The notes under the pieces are model-generated. The model was not told where the DNA came from. It saw nothing but the letters and a program-made list of their open reading frames with translations, and made no database searches. A DNA stretch of 64,000 nucleotides from Sphingomonas sp. 32-62-10 (GTDB taxonomy: Bacteria; Pseudomonadota; Alphaproteobacteria; Sphingomonadales; Sphingomonadaceae), in assembly GCA_002280555.1 (NCBI GenBank), contig NCEE01000018.1, forward strand, positions 7,730 to 71,729, written 5' to 3'. This document shows, one piece after another, positions 46,871 to 55,161 of the stretch. The first letter of the stretch is position 1; the number at the start of each line of letters is the position of its first letter. The translations under genes and the position numbers were made by a program.

Positions 46871-47860
46871 ATGCGCTGGCTGTTTCCACTCACTGTTCTG
46901 TTGATGGTATCTGCTTGTACACCGCCGACCCAGACGACTACCGACAACGCTATGGTTAGCGAAATGTCCGCCGACGAAGGCGACGCGATGGCAACCGACA
47001 ACATGACCGCAACCGACGGCGCGATGATGTCGAACGACGCGATGATGTCTAACAACGCGATGATGTCGAGCGTCGAGATGGACATGAACGCCGTGGACGC
47101 AAATGCTATGGATACACCGACTGGCGACCGTTCGCCACCGATCGCTGACAACGTGGGCGATGACGTGGTGGAAAGAACTTATTTTTGTGAATTAGTAAAG
47201 GAATTCATCAATTCAACGGAATGTCGGTTTATAGAGGTTCAAAAACAACATCTTAGCGCTGGTATTGCCGCATTTAAGCCGCCGTCGACAATGGTTGTCG
47301 GTCAGTCTACCGACCTGATGATTGCTCTCGGAGACCGCCAACAAGTTTCAAAATTCGATGATGTACTCGGTGACAATACCTCCGCGCGAGTCGAAGTAAA
47401 AGTGCAAATGGGCCGTTACATGAGGGCGACGCTGTCGGGAAGTTCGTTTTCGATCGAGTCGCTGGATGACGCGCAAAAGGATCTCGGTGCCAGTGAATTC
47501 GCGACATGGCATTGGCGCGTTACACCTAAAGAAGCGGGTGAACACCCGCTCATTCTAAAAGTTGAAACAAATGCGATCGCATCTAACGGTAAGCCGACAA
47601 TGCTCGAGCTTGCCGCAAAAAGAGTTGTAATAAACGTTGATGTGGATCCTAAGCAAAGGCGCAAAAATTTTTTTAAAGAAGTGCAAGAATTTTTCGATTA
47701 TTTAACAGAAACGCTGGGTAGCGGAAAAAATCTGCTAATTGCAGTTAGTGGATTAATTGTCGCTGCTGGTGTGGTTTACGCCGCGATCCGTAACTTCCGA
47801 AAAAACGGTGAGTCATTTGATAATTCCGGTAATAAATCGGATAAACCCCCGACTGTATAG
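46871..47860 (+). CDS. Met/Asn/Asp-rich lipoprotein with C-terminal membrane anchor
   Basis: A 329-residue protein of unknown function. A signal peptide ends in lipobox VSAC (C16). Residues 25-85 are a low-complexity Met/Asn/Asp/Ala stretch with repeated DAMMSN/NAMMSS units. Residues 100-250 form a probable beta-rich domain (ATWHWRVTPKEAGEHPLILK). A transmembrane segment follows (LLIAVSGLIVAAGVVYAAI, about 287-306), then a short basic/Asn-rich tail. Both a lipid anchor and a TM helix is unusual. The WHWRVTPKEAGEHPLILKV pattern recurs in exported or membrane sensor-like proteins, but I cannot assign a family. It begins 103 bases after tRNA-Asp, a common insertion point, with no integrase seen. 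Confidence 0.75.
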   Translation: MRWLFPLTVLLMVSACTPPTQTTTDNAMVSEMSADEGDAMATDNMTATDGAMMSNDAMMSNNAMMSSVEMDMNAVDANAMDTPTGDRSPPIADNVGDDVVERTYFCELVKEFINSTECRFIEVQKQHLSAGIAAFKPPSTMVVGQSTDLMIALGDRQQVSKFDDVLGDNTSARVEVKVQMGRYMRATLSGSSFSIESLDDAQKDLGASEFATWHWRVTPKEAGEHPLILKVETNAIASNGKPTMLELAAKRVVINVDVDPKQRRKNFFKEVQEFFDYLTETLGSGKNLLIAVSGLIVAAGVVYAAIRNFRKNGESFDNSGNKSDKPPTV

Positions 47861-47867
47861 GGCCAAT

Positions 47868-48074
47868 TTAGCGCCAGCGCCCGGTTTCCATCCACAGCAG
47901 CAGCGGCTTCATTGGCATGATCCAGACGATGCCGACGAACGCATAGAACGCCATCTGCATCACCACGGGCCATGCCGAAATCGTGTCCGCCAGGCTGGCA
48001 ATCAGCACCGCCCAAATGAAAATCGAGGCGATCATGATCAGCGCGCCCGCAGGTTTACGCCAGCTTGGGGTCAT
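47868..48074 (-). CDS. DUF2842 membrane protein
   Basis: A 68-residue protein with two transmembrane helices (LIMIASIFIWAVLIASLAD; MAFYAFVGIVWIMPMKPLL). The C-terminal PMKPLLLWME is typical of DUF2842 in alphaproteobacteria. Its ATG at 48074 overlaps the fthC stop (ATGA), so it is co-translated. Function is unknown. Confidence 0.88.
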   Translation of the reverse strand: MTPSWRKPAGALIMIASIFIWAVLIASLADTISAWPVVMQMAFYAFVGIVWIMPMKPLLLWMETGRWR

Positions 48075-48628
48075 AAGTTTTGCTCCGGACGGTTCCAGCC
48101 ATATTCATCAATGACGCCGTGAAGCGGAACATCCCACGGGTCGACAGGCAACGCATCGACTCGCTGGATGGACCAGGCGATGCCGATCCTCAATACCGCC
48201 GGAAGGTCAGCAAAGGCACGATCATAATAGCCTGCCCCCTGGCCCAGCCGGTTGAGCGCCCGGTCAAACACAAGCAATGGGGTGAGGACGATATCTGGTT
48301 CGACTGGTTCGGCATCGGCATCGGGTTGGCGCACACCCATCGGTCCCGCAACGAGGAGATCGCCCTCATGCCAGGTCAGGAAGCGCATCGGGTTGGCGCG
48401 GCTGGTGATATGAGGCAGCGCGACCGTCCAGCCGCGGTTGCGGGCAGCAATCATCAGAATGTTTGGGTCCGCCTCGCCAGGCATCGCAATGTAACCGGCA
48501 ATGGTGCCGCGACCGGTCAATCGATCGAGATAATCATGCGGCGGGATGATCGGCGGCCCGACTTTAGCATAGGCTAGCCGTTTGCGCCGCATATCGTCGC
48601 GCAATTCAGCCTTCAAACGATGCGACAT
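48071..48628 (-). CDS. 5-formyltetrahydrofolate cyclo-ligase
   Basis: Returns 5-formyl-THF to the 5,10-methenyl-THF pool using ATP. The 185-residue protein carries the FTHF-ligase signature LNRLGQGAGYYDRAFAD and VDPWDVPLHGVIDEYGW at the C terminus, with RLAYAKV in the N-terminal part. The gene lies just downstream of 6S RNA on the same strand, the widely conserved ygfA/ssrS order. A palindrome CTCCCGGCCGGGAG (48635-48648) partly covers its ribosome site. Confidence 0.94.
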   Translation of the reverse strand: MSHRLKAELRDDMRRKRLAYAKVGPPIIPPHDYLDRLTGRGTIAGYIAMPGEADPNILMIAARNRGWTVALPHITSRANPMRFLTWHEGDLLVAGPMGVRQPDADAEPVEPDIVLTPLLVFDRALNRLGQGAGYYDRAFADLPAVLRIGIAWSIQRVDALPVDPWDVPLHGVIDEYGWNRPEQNL

Positions 48629-48649
48629 TTCATTCTCCCGGCCGGGAGG

Positions 48650-48815
48650 AGTGGCGGGACCACCATGGCCGTTTGCCTGAATATCCTCTGACGCCAGTAA
48701 CGTCAGGTGGGGACCATGTTCTCGGACCAGGATCCGCGAAGGGACAGCCCCCTAGGAAGAATAATCGCCTCAGGGATGTTCGTGAAGCTCGTACCGGGCA
48801 GTACCCGCCGCGTAT
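48650..48815 (-). ncRNA. ssrS: 6S RNA
   Basis: A leftward non-coding segment between zapA and the formyl-THF ligase gene, the classical ssrS position. Its central part reads CCCTGAGGCGATTATTC, then CTTCGCGG and TGGTCCGAGAACATGGTCC, close to the conserved E. coli 6S central-bubble strands (CCCTGAGCCGATATTTC; CTCCGCGGTT). Complementary CCTGA (48770-48774) and TCAGG (48677-48681) can close a long rod. 6S binds the housekeeping sigma holoenzyme in stationary phase. The ends are approximate. Confidence 0.85.
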
Positions 48816-48819
48816 GCAT

Positions 48820-49149
48820 TTAGGCGCTTTCGGGTGGTTTCTCAAGGGCGGCGGCAATTGCCTCCAGCCGATCGGCTAATCGTTCGAGATCGGGCAGGTC
48901 AGCGCTGGGCGTCGCCATCTGCGCGGGGTCGCTGGGGGCCACACGTCGTTCGGCTTCATCCAACGCATCGGCGAGCATCAGCGCGACATAGAGCATCGAT
49001 CGTTCGGCGTTCATCCCGCCCGAGGCGCGTTCGGCAGCGGCCCAGCGTGAATCGAGCTTCGTGGCGATCCGGCGAAACTGATCTTCGCTACCATCCCGAC
49101 ACGGTATGCGGTGCTGGCGATCGCCAATCGACAGGACGACTTCGGCCAT
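48820..49149 (-). CDS. zapA: Cell division protein ZapA
   Basis: A 109-residue FtsZ-bundling protein: MAEVVLSIGDRQHRIPCRDG, then ALMLADALDEAERRV and a C-terminal coiled coil (LADRLEAIAAALEKP). The ATG at 49149 forms a TAATG overlap with the stop of the upstream 65-residue gene. 6S RNA lies immediately downstream. Confidence 0.93.
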   Translation of the reverse strand: MAEVVLSIGDRQHRIPCRDGSEDQFRRIATKLDSRWAAAERASGGMNAERSMLYVALMLADALDEAERRVAPSDPAQMATPSADLPDLERLADRLEAIAAALEKPPESA

Positions 49150-49346
49150 TATTCGGCGCGATCGGCGAGCACGCCGTCGAGCACGCCGTCGAGCGCGCGC
49201 ACGGCCTCAGCCATGCTGTGCTTCAGGGCAGCGTGGCGCTTAGTCAGGGTGTCGTCAGGCGCAGGACGGTCAGCAAGGGCCGCCTCGATTCGGGCAAGAG
49301 CGCGATCGATCCGATCCGCTGCCGACTGGGTTTGAGCGTCGACCAT
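49149..49346 (-). CDS. Small coiled-coil hypothetical protein upstream of zapA
   Basis: A 65-residue helical protein (AADRIDRALARIEAALADRP; LKHSMAEAVRALDGVLDGVL). The start at 49346 gives the shortest coherent form. It shares a TAATG overlap with zapA, so it is translated with it; a division-related role is plausible by position only. No family was recognised. Confidence 0.75.
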   Translation of the reverse strand: MVDAQTQSAADRIDRALARIEAALADRPAPDDTLTKRHAALKHSMAEAVRALDGVLDGVLADRAE

Positions 49347-49500
49347 GGGCGTTAGCCTAGCATGGCGGCACCGCACGGCAAGCTGCGAATCGATCACAAG
49401 GTTGACGGCGCGGCCCCGCCACCGCAAAGACGCGCGTCATTGTTCACCTGCCGGTTTCTGCTGCGTTTTGGACGCCTGCCGGCAATCCGGGAAGAATCCG

Positions 49501-51465
49501 ATGGGCGTTACGCCGACCGATCTCGCCAATGCCATTCGCGCGCTGTCGATGGACGCCGTAGAAGCGGCAAATTCTGGGCATCCTGGCATGCCGATGGGCA
49601 TGGCCGATGCGGCAACGGTGTTGTTCACCCGTTATCTGAAATTCAACCCTGCCGATCCGCGCTGGCCTGATCGCGATCGCTTTGTGCTATCGGCTGGGCA
49701 CGGATCGATGCTGATCTATTCGCTGCTGCACCTGACCGGCTATGCGCGGCCAACGATCGACGACATCCGCCAATTCCGCAAGCTCGGCAGCCCCTGTGCG
49801 GGGCACCCCGAGAATTTCGAGCTGGCGGGTGTCGAATGTACGACCGGGCCGTTGGGGCAGGGCGTCGCGATGGCGGTGGGCATGGCAATGGCCGAGCGGC
49901 ATTTGAATGCAACCTTCGGCGACGATCTGGTCGATCACCGCACCTGGGTGGTCGCTGGTGACGGGTGCCTGATGGAAGGCGTGAACCATGAGGCGGTTGG
50001 CCTCGCCGGGCATCTGAGTCTCGGTCGGCTGAACGTGCTGTGGGACGATAACAAGATCACGATCGACGGCGCGGTCAGCCTTTCGTCGAGCGAGGATATT
50101 CCGGCGCGGTACCGGGCTTCGGGCTGGCATGTCGCTGAATGCGACGGGCATGACGGCGATGATGTCGCCCGCGCGATCGAGGAAGCACTTGCTGATCCGC
50201 GCCCATCGCTGATCCGGTGCCAGACGATCATCGGCAAGGGGGCGCCCAACAAGCAGGGCACGTCGGCTACCCACGGTGCTGCACTGGGCGGCGCTGAGGT
50301 GGCAGCGGCGCGCGAAACGCTTGGCTGGCCGCATGCGCCGTTCGAGATTCCGGCAGAGATTAAAGCTGCCTGGGCCGAATTTGGCGCGCGCGGCGCGAGT
50401 GTTCAGGCTGAGTGGACGCAACGGCTCACAAGCCATTCGGATCGTGATGAATTCAGCCGTCGGATGGCGGGCGCTGTCGATCTTGAGGACGCGACTGGCT
50501 GGGCATTTTCGACCTGGGACAAGATGCCCGCCTCGGTCGCCACCCGCAAAGCGTCCGAACTGGTGCTCGAAGGCTTGGCGGCGGCAATGCCGGAGCTGGT
50601 CGGCGGATCGGCTGATCTGACGGGGTCGAACAACACCAAAGCCAAGGTGCAGGCCCCGCTGACGCGCGACAATTATGCCGGGCGCTACGTTTATTACGGC
50701 ATCCGCGAGTTCGGCATGGCGGCGGCAATGAACGGGATGGCGCTGCACGGCGGGGTGATCCCTTATGGCGGCACTTTCCTGGTGTTCTCCGATTATGCCC
50801 GTCCGGCGATCCGGCTATCGGCGCTGCAGCGCACGCGGGCCATTTATGTGATGACGCATGATTCGATCGGGCTCGGCGAGGACGGCCCGACGCATCAACC
50901 GATCGAGCATGTCATGAGCCTGCGGATGATCCCAAACCTCGATGTGTATCGCCCCGCTGACTCGGTCGAGACAGCGGAATGCTGGGCGCTGGCGTTGGCC
51001 AAGCAGGATGGCCCCGGGTTGCTCGCGCTAACTCGCCAGAATTTGCAGCAGCTGCGTGAAGGCGGCGACATGCTGAGCGCAAAGGGCGCGTATCGGCTGC
51101 GGTCGGCGGTTGCAGCACGCCAGGTGGTCGTGATCGCCACGGGGTCCGAAGTGCAGATTGCAGTCGCGGTCGCAGCGGCACTCGAAGCACAGGGGATTGG
51201 TGCCGATGTCGTGTCGATGCCGTGCTGGTCGCGCTTTGATGCGCAGGATTCAGCGTACCGGGCGGACGTGCTGCCCGCAGATGTACTGCGCGTGTCGATC
51301 GAAGCAGGAACGACCCTGGGTTGGGAACGCTACACAGGCGATAACGGGCTGCGGTTCGGCATCGACACCTTTGGGGCGTCTGCGCCGATCGACGCGCTTT
51401 ATGAGTATTTCGGGCTAACGGCCGACGCAATCGTGCCGCAGATCATTACCAAATTACAGAACTGA
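49501..51465 (+). CDS. tkt: Transketolase
   Basis: TPP enzyme of the non-oxidative pentose phosphate pathway. 654 residues. N-terminal AVEAANSGHPGMPMGMADAA; the TPP motif region GDGCLMEGVNHEAVGLAGH; a pyrimidine domain with YVMTHDSIGLGEDGPTHQP; and the C-terminal domain. The ATG at 49501 is chosen because homology begins at MGVTPTDLANAIRALS. It lies 13 bases upstream of gap, forming the tkt-gap-pgk-fba order of alphaproteobacteria. Confidence 0.97.
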   Translation: MGVTPTDLANAIRALSMDAVEAANSGHPGMPMGMADAATVLFTRYLKFNPADPRWPDRDRFVLSAGHGSMLIYSLLHLTGYARPTIDDIRQFRKLGSPCAGHPENFELAGVECTTGPLGQGVAMAVGMAMAERHLNATFGDDLVDHRTWVVAGDGCLMEGVNHEAVGLAGHLSLGRLNVLWDDNKITIDGAVSLSSSEDIPARYRASGWHVAECDGHDGDDVARAIEEALADPRPSLIRCQTIIGKGAPNKQGTSATHGAALGGAEVAAARETLGWPHAPFEIPAEIKAAWAEFGARGASVQAEWTQRLTSHSDRDEFSRRMAGAVDLEDATGWAFSTWDKMPASVATRKASELVLEGLAAAMPELVGGSADLTGSNNTKAKVQAPLTRDNYAGRYVYYGIREFGMAAAMNGMALHGGVIPYGGTFLVFSDYARPAIRLSALQRTRAIYVMTHDSIGLGEDGPTHQPIEHVMSLRMIPNLDVYRPADSVETAECWALALAKQDGPGLLALTRQNLQQLREGGDMLSAKGAYRLRSAVAARQVVVIATGSEVQIAVAVAAALEAQGIGADVVSMPCWSRFDAQDSAYRADVLPADVLRVSIEAGTTLGWERYTGDNGLRFGIDTFGASAPIDALYEYFGLTADAIVPQIITKLQN

Positions 51466-51478
51466 CGGAGTTATTTCG

Positions 51479-52489
51479 ATGACGATCAAAGTAGCGATCA
51501 ACGGTTTCGGGCGCATCGGGCGGCTCGTCGCTCGGGCGATGCTCGAACAGGGCGATACCGGCCTCGAACTGGTCGCGATCAACGATCTGGCCGATGCCAA
51601 GGCGAATGCCTGGCTGTTCAGCCGCGATAGCGTGCACGGCAGATATCCCGGATCGGTCTCGGCCGAGGGCAATGATCTGGTCGTGGACGGCAAGCGCATT
51701 CGCGTGACTGCCGAGCGTGATCCGGCGAATCTTCCGCACAAGGAACTGGGGGTCGATCTGGTCCTTGAATGCACGGGTTTTTTCACCGATCGGGAAAGCT
51801 GCCAGAAGCACCTCGATGCCGGTGCGAAGAAGGTGCTGATCTCGGCACCCGGCAAGGGCGTTGACCTGACGGTGGTCTACGGCGTCAACCACGACAAGCT
51901 GACCGGCGATCACGTGATCGTCTCCAACGCATCCTGCACCACCAATTGCCTCGCGCCGGTTGCCAAGGTGCTGAACGACGCGATCGGCATCGAGCGCGGG
52001 CTGATGACGACGGTGCACGCCTATACCAACGACCAGAAGATCCTCGATCAGGTCCACAGCGATCCGCGCCGCGCGCGGGCAGCTGCGATGTCGATCATCC
52101 CCACCACAACCGGTGCAGCGCGCGCCGTGGGCGAAGTTTTGCCCGAATTGAAGGGCAAGCTCGACGGTTCGGCGATCCGCGTGCCAGTGCCTGATGTGTC
52201 GCTGATCGACCTGACCTTCACGCCGAGTCGTGACACGACCAAGGATGAGGTCAACGCGATCCTGAAGGCGGCATCAGAAAGCGGGCCGCTCAAGGGCATT
52301 CTCGCCTATACCGATGAGCCACTCGTCTCGATCGATCTGATGCACGATCAGGCATCGTCGACGGTCGACAGCCTGGAAACGGCGGTGATCGACGGCAAGC
52401 TGGTTCGCGTTGTCAGCTGGTACGACAATGAATGGGGTTTTTCGAACCGCATGGTCGATACCGCCAAGGCGATGGCGGCGTTTCTTTGA
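51479..52489 (+). CDS. gap: Glyceraldehyde-3-phosphate dehydrogenase, type I
   Basis: A 336-residue NAD-dependent GAPDH. Rossmann start TIKVAINGFGRIGRLVARAM, active-site SNASCTTNCLAPVAKVL (catalytic Cys), HAYTNDQKILDQ, and VSWYDNEWGFSNRM. Start ATG 51479; the tkt stop lies 13 bases before. The MOSC gene follows one base after the stop. Confidence 0.98.
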   Translation: MTIKVAINGFGRIGRLVARAMLEQGDTGLELVAINDLADAKANAWLFSRDSVHGRYPGSVSAEGNDLVVDGKRIRVTAERDPANLPHKELGVDLVLECTGFFTDRESCQKHLDAGAKKVLISAPGKGVDLTVVYGVNHDKLTGDHVIVSNASCTTNCLAPVAKVLNDAIGIERGLMTTVHAYTNDQKILDQVHSDPRRARAAAMSIIPTTTGAARAVGEVLPELKGKLDGSAIRVPVPDVSLIDLTFTPSRDTTKDEVNAILKAASESGPLKGILAYTDEPLVSIDLMHDQASSTVDSLETAVIDGKLVRVVSWYDNEWGFSNRMVDTAKAMAAFL

Positions 52490-52490
52490 C

Positions 52491-52967
52491 ATGGCAGCTG
52501 GCGTGATCGCAGGCCTGGCTCGCCACGCTTATTCGCGCGGGCCGATCGAGGAGATCAGCCGCGCGATGATCACGCCCGAACGCGGGGTAGAGGGCGATTG
52601 CAAGGGCCGCTTCAAGCCCGGCGGGCGCAATCGTCGGCAGGTAACGCTGATCGAGCGGGCCGACTGGGCCGCCGCAACCGCAGAAATCGGTGTCGATCTG
52701 CCCTGGTCGGCGCGGCGGGTGAACATCCTGGTCGACGGGCTCGATTTGCCGCAAGTGCCGGGCACGGTGCTGCGGATCGGTGATGTTCGGCTGATGGTGA
52801 TGGTCGAATGCGATCCGTGCCAGCGGATGGATGAACTTGCGCCTGGCCTGCAGGCTGCGCTCAGCCTCGATTGGCGCGGCGGGGTCTGCACGCGGGTGTT
52901 GAGCGGCGGAGAGATCGCGATCGGCGATGCGATTGAAGTCGAAATGGTGATGGAGACGGTGGGTTGA
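52491..52967 (+). CDS. MOSC domain protein
   Basis: A 158-residue MOSC (Moco sulfurase C-terminal-like) protein: RGVEGDCKGRFKPGGRNRRQ, the ERADW region, and a conserved cysteine in VECDPCQRMDELAPGL. The family delivers sulfur or binds metal-sulfur groups via that cysteine. The ATG at 52491 lies one base after the gap stop. Its TGA overlaps the pgk TTG start (TTGA), so it is embedded in the glycolytic operon. Confidence 0.9.
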   Translation: MAAGVIAGLARHAYSRGPIEEISRAMITPERGVEGDCKGRFKPGGRNRRQVTLIERADWAAATAEIGVDLPWSARRVNILVDGLDLPQVPGTVLRIGDVRLMVMVECDPCQRMDELAPGLQAALSLDWRGGVCTRVLSGGEIAIGDAIEVEMVMETVG

Positions 52968-54151
52968 AGGGGTTTCGCACGCTCGACGATATGGGTGACA
53001 TTGCCGGTAAGCGCGTGCTGGTGCGCGAAGACCTGAACGTACCGATGGTCGATGGCGCGGTGAGCGACGATACCCGGTTGCGCGCGACGGTGCCGACCGT
53101 GGCCGAACTGGCAGATCGCGGGGCGATTGTGCTCGTGCTCGCCCATTTCGGCCGCCCGAAAGTGCCAAGCGCCGAGTTTTCGCTGTCGCAGGTGACATCG
53201 GCGTATGCCGATGTGCTTGGCCGTCCGGTCCATTATGTCGATTGGGAGGGCGACGCCGCGGCGGTGGCCAAGCTGGCTCCCGGCGATATCGCGGTGCTTG
53301 AGAATACCCGTTTCTTCGGCGGTGAGGAAAAGAACGACCCGGCCATAGTGGCCCGCTTTGCCGCGCTAGGTGACTTCTACGTCAACGATGCCTTCTCCGC
53401 CGCACACCGCGCCCATGCTTCGACCGAGGGGCTAGCCCATGTGCTGCCGAGCTTTGCGGGGCGCGCGATGGAAGCCGAACTCGATGCACTCGAAAAGGCA
53501 TTGGGCAAGCCCGAGCATCCGGTCGCGGCCGTGGTCGGCGGGGCGAAGGTGTCGTCAAAGCTCGATGTGCTGACCCATCTGGTCGACAAGGTCGATCACC
53601 TGATCATCGGCGGCGGCATGGCAAATACGTTTCTGGCAGCGCGCGGAGTCGATGTCGGCAAGTCGCTGTGCGAGCATGATCTGATCGCGACGGTGGAAGG
53701 CATTTTCACTGCCGCCGAGCGCGCAAACTGCACGATACATTTGCCCTACGACGTGGTTGTCGCGAGAGAATTCCGCGCGAATCCGCCGGTGCGGACGGTG
53801 AATGTCCATGAGGTGGCGGCCGACGAAATGATCCTCGATATCGGTCCGGCTGCGACCGAGGCGCTCGCCGATGTTCTCAAGACCTGCCGGACGCTGGTGT
53901 GGAATGGGCCGCTCGGCGCGTTCGAGACGCCACCGTTCGATACCGCGACGATCGCACTGGCACGGACCGCAGCTGCCCTGACGCAGAGCGGTTCGCTGGT
54001 ATCGGTGGCGGGTGGAGGCGATACCGTGGCCGCGCTCAACCAGGCGGGCGTTGCCGATGATTTCACGTTCGTGTCCACCGCTGGCGGCGCGTTTCTCGAA
54101 TGGATGGAGGGCAAGACGCTGCCCGGCGTAGCGGCGCTTTTGCACGGTTGA
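52964..54151 (+). CDS. pgk: Phosphoglycerate kinase
   Basis: A 395-residue PGK, making 1,3-bisphosphoglycerate/ATP interconversion. Motifs: KRVLVREDLNVPM (substrate), LVLAHFGRPK, FYVNDAFSAAHRAHAST, and the nucleotide loop SVAGGGDTVAAL with ISTAGGAFLEWMEG-like ending. The start is a TTG at 52964 in a 4-base overlap with the MOSC gene; no better start occurs downstream without losing KGFRTLDDM. Confidence 0.97.
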   Translation: MKGFRTLDDMGDIAGKRVLVREDLNVPMVDGAVSDDTRLRATVPTVAELADRGAIVLVLAHFGRPKVPSAEFSLSQVTSAYADVLGRPVHYVDWEGDAAAVAKLAPGDIAVLENTRFFGGEEKNDPAIVARFAALGDFYVNDAFSAAHRAHASTEGLAHVLPSFAGRAMEAELDALEKALGKPEHPVAAVVGGAKVSSKLDVLTHLVDKVDHLIIGGGMANTFLAARGVDVGKSLCEHDLIATVEGIFTAAERANCTIHLPYDVVVAREFRANPPVRTVNVHEVAADEMILDIGPAATEALADVLKTCRTLVWNGPLGAFETPPFDTATIALARTAAALTQSGSLVSVAGGGDTVAALNQAGVADDFTFVSTAGGAFLEWMEGKTLPGVAALLHG

Positions 54152-54287
54152 TCGCCATTCCGAACTATTGATGCGACTTTCCCGGCAAGCTGTGCTATGC
54201 CTTCGCCATCACTCGAGTACCCCATCTTCTTCTCCCGTGACTGAGAGACCTGTGCGCTCCCGATGACAGTCCTGAGGAGCGGTGTTC

Positions 54288-54467
54288 GTGGATCTCAATT
54301 ATCTTTTTCGGCGTGAGCAGATTTCGCTCGTCAATGCGCAGCGTGCCGAGGGCCGCAGCGCGCGCGCCGCGCATGCTGGTTTGGCGCGCGGCTATGCCGA
54401 GCTGATCGCGGAAAAGCATGCCCGTTACCGTTTTCGCAAGGCGCCGGCGCTGCCGACGTCCTGCTAA
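54288..54467 (+). CDS. Small sphingomonad protein (DLNYL type)
   Basis: A 59-residue soluble protein opening VDLNYLFRREQISLVNAQRA and continuing AHAGLARGYAELIAEKHARY, a pattern seen in short proteins of sphingomonads. The GTG at 54288 follows GAGGAGC at 8 bases; the GTG at 54282 is too near. Basic and helical; function unknown. It lies between pgk and a cold-shock gene. Confidence 0.7.
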   Translation: MDLNYLFRREQISLVNAQRAEGRSARAAHAGLARGYAELIAEKHARYRFRKAPALPTSC

Positions 54468-54578
54468 CCGCTTCGGCGCGTCGGCCGGGGCCGGGCGACA
54501 CGCCGTCTTCTCAATATCGGCCCCAACCGGCTTGCACCATTGAACCGTGCCGCCGGAACTACTCAAGGAACTACGACT

Positions 54579-54785
54579 ATGCCGATTGGCACCGTGAAAT
54601 TCTTCAACGCCGACAAGGGCTATGGCTTTATTGCACCCGAAGATGGCGGCAACGACGCTTTCGTGCACATCAGTGCCGTTGAAGCAGCTGGCATGCGCAC
54701 GCTCGATAAGGAACAGCGCGTTTCTTATGAGCTGGAGCAGGATCGCCGTGGCAAGATGTCTGCGGTCAATCTCTCCGCAGCGTAA
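54579..54785 (+). CDS. Cold-shock protein (CspA family)
   Basis: A 68-residue single CSD protein: IGTVKFFNADKGYGFIAPED with the RNP-1 motif KGYGFI, FVHISAVEAAGM with RNP-2, and a C-terminal QRVSYELEQDRRGKMSAVNL. It binds single-stranded nucleic acid. It ends in a strong intrinsic terminator. The ATG at 54579 is the conserved family start; an in-frame ATG at 54540 is rejected for lack of homology. Confidence 0.95.
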   Translation: MPIGTVKFFNADKGYGFIAPEDGGNDAFVHISAVEAAGMRTLDKEQRVSYELEQDRRGKMSAVNLSAA

Positions 54786-54791
54786 TTGATC

Positions 54792-54826
54792 AAGGGGTGT
54801 TGGGCGATTGCCCGGCACCCCTTTTT
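54792..54826 (+). terminator. Intrinsic terminator of the cold-shock gene
   Basis: AAGGGGTG TTGGGC GATT GCCCGG CACCCC TTTTT: a long GC-rich stem with a short loop and a T run, 6 bases after the stop. Confidence 0.9.
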
Positions 54827-54859
54827 CAGCATCACTTTTCCGATACGAGGAGGGCCGCG

Positions 54860-55057
54860 ATGACGACCACTGCACCCTTTTGCCGCGAGCGTGCCGAACA
54901 AGCCGCCGCCGATGCCGCGCTTGCTACCCTCGATAATGTGCGTGACCGCTATCTTCGTGCTGCCAAGGCCTGGGATGAAATGGCCAACCGCGCCGAGAAG
55001 ACCGCCGAGCGTCGTGCAGTGAATGAAGACGCCAAGCTGGCCGCTGAACCGGCCTGA
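54860..55057 (+). CDS. Small hypothetical protein (65 aa)
   Basis: A 65-residue Ala/Glu-rich helical protein (MTTTAPFCRERAEQAAADAA; DNVRDRYLRAAKAWDEMANR). The ATG at 54860 follows GAGGAGGGC. It lies downstream of the cold-shock terminator, so it probably has its own promoter or read-through. No family was recognised; stress-linked by position only. Confidence 0.7.
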   Translation: MTTTAPFCRERAEQAAADAALATLDNVRDRYLRAAKAWDEMANRAEKTAERRAVNEDAKLAAEPA

Positions 55058-55161
55058 ACTTCTGTAGCGATTGGTGATTTTGCCGCTTCGCGGGCGTTGC
55101 CCCATGGTGATCACGCCGCTAACAGCCGCGTAGATACCGCATACCAGCGAAGGGGATACCA

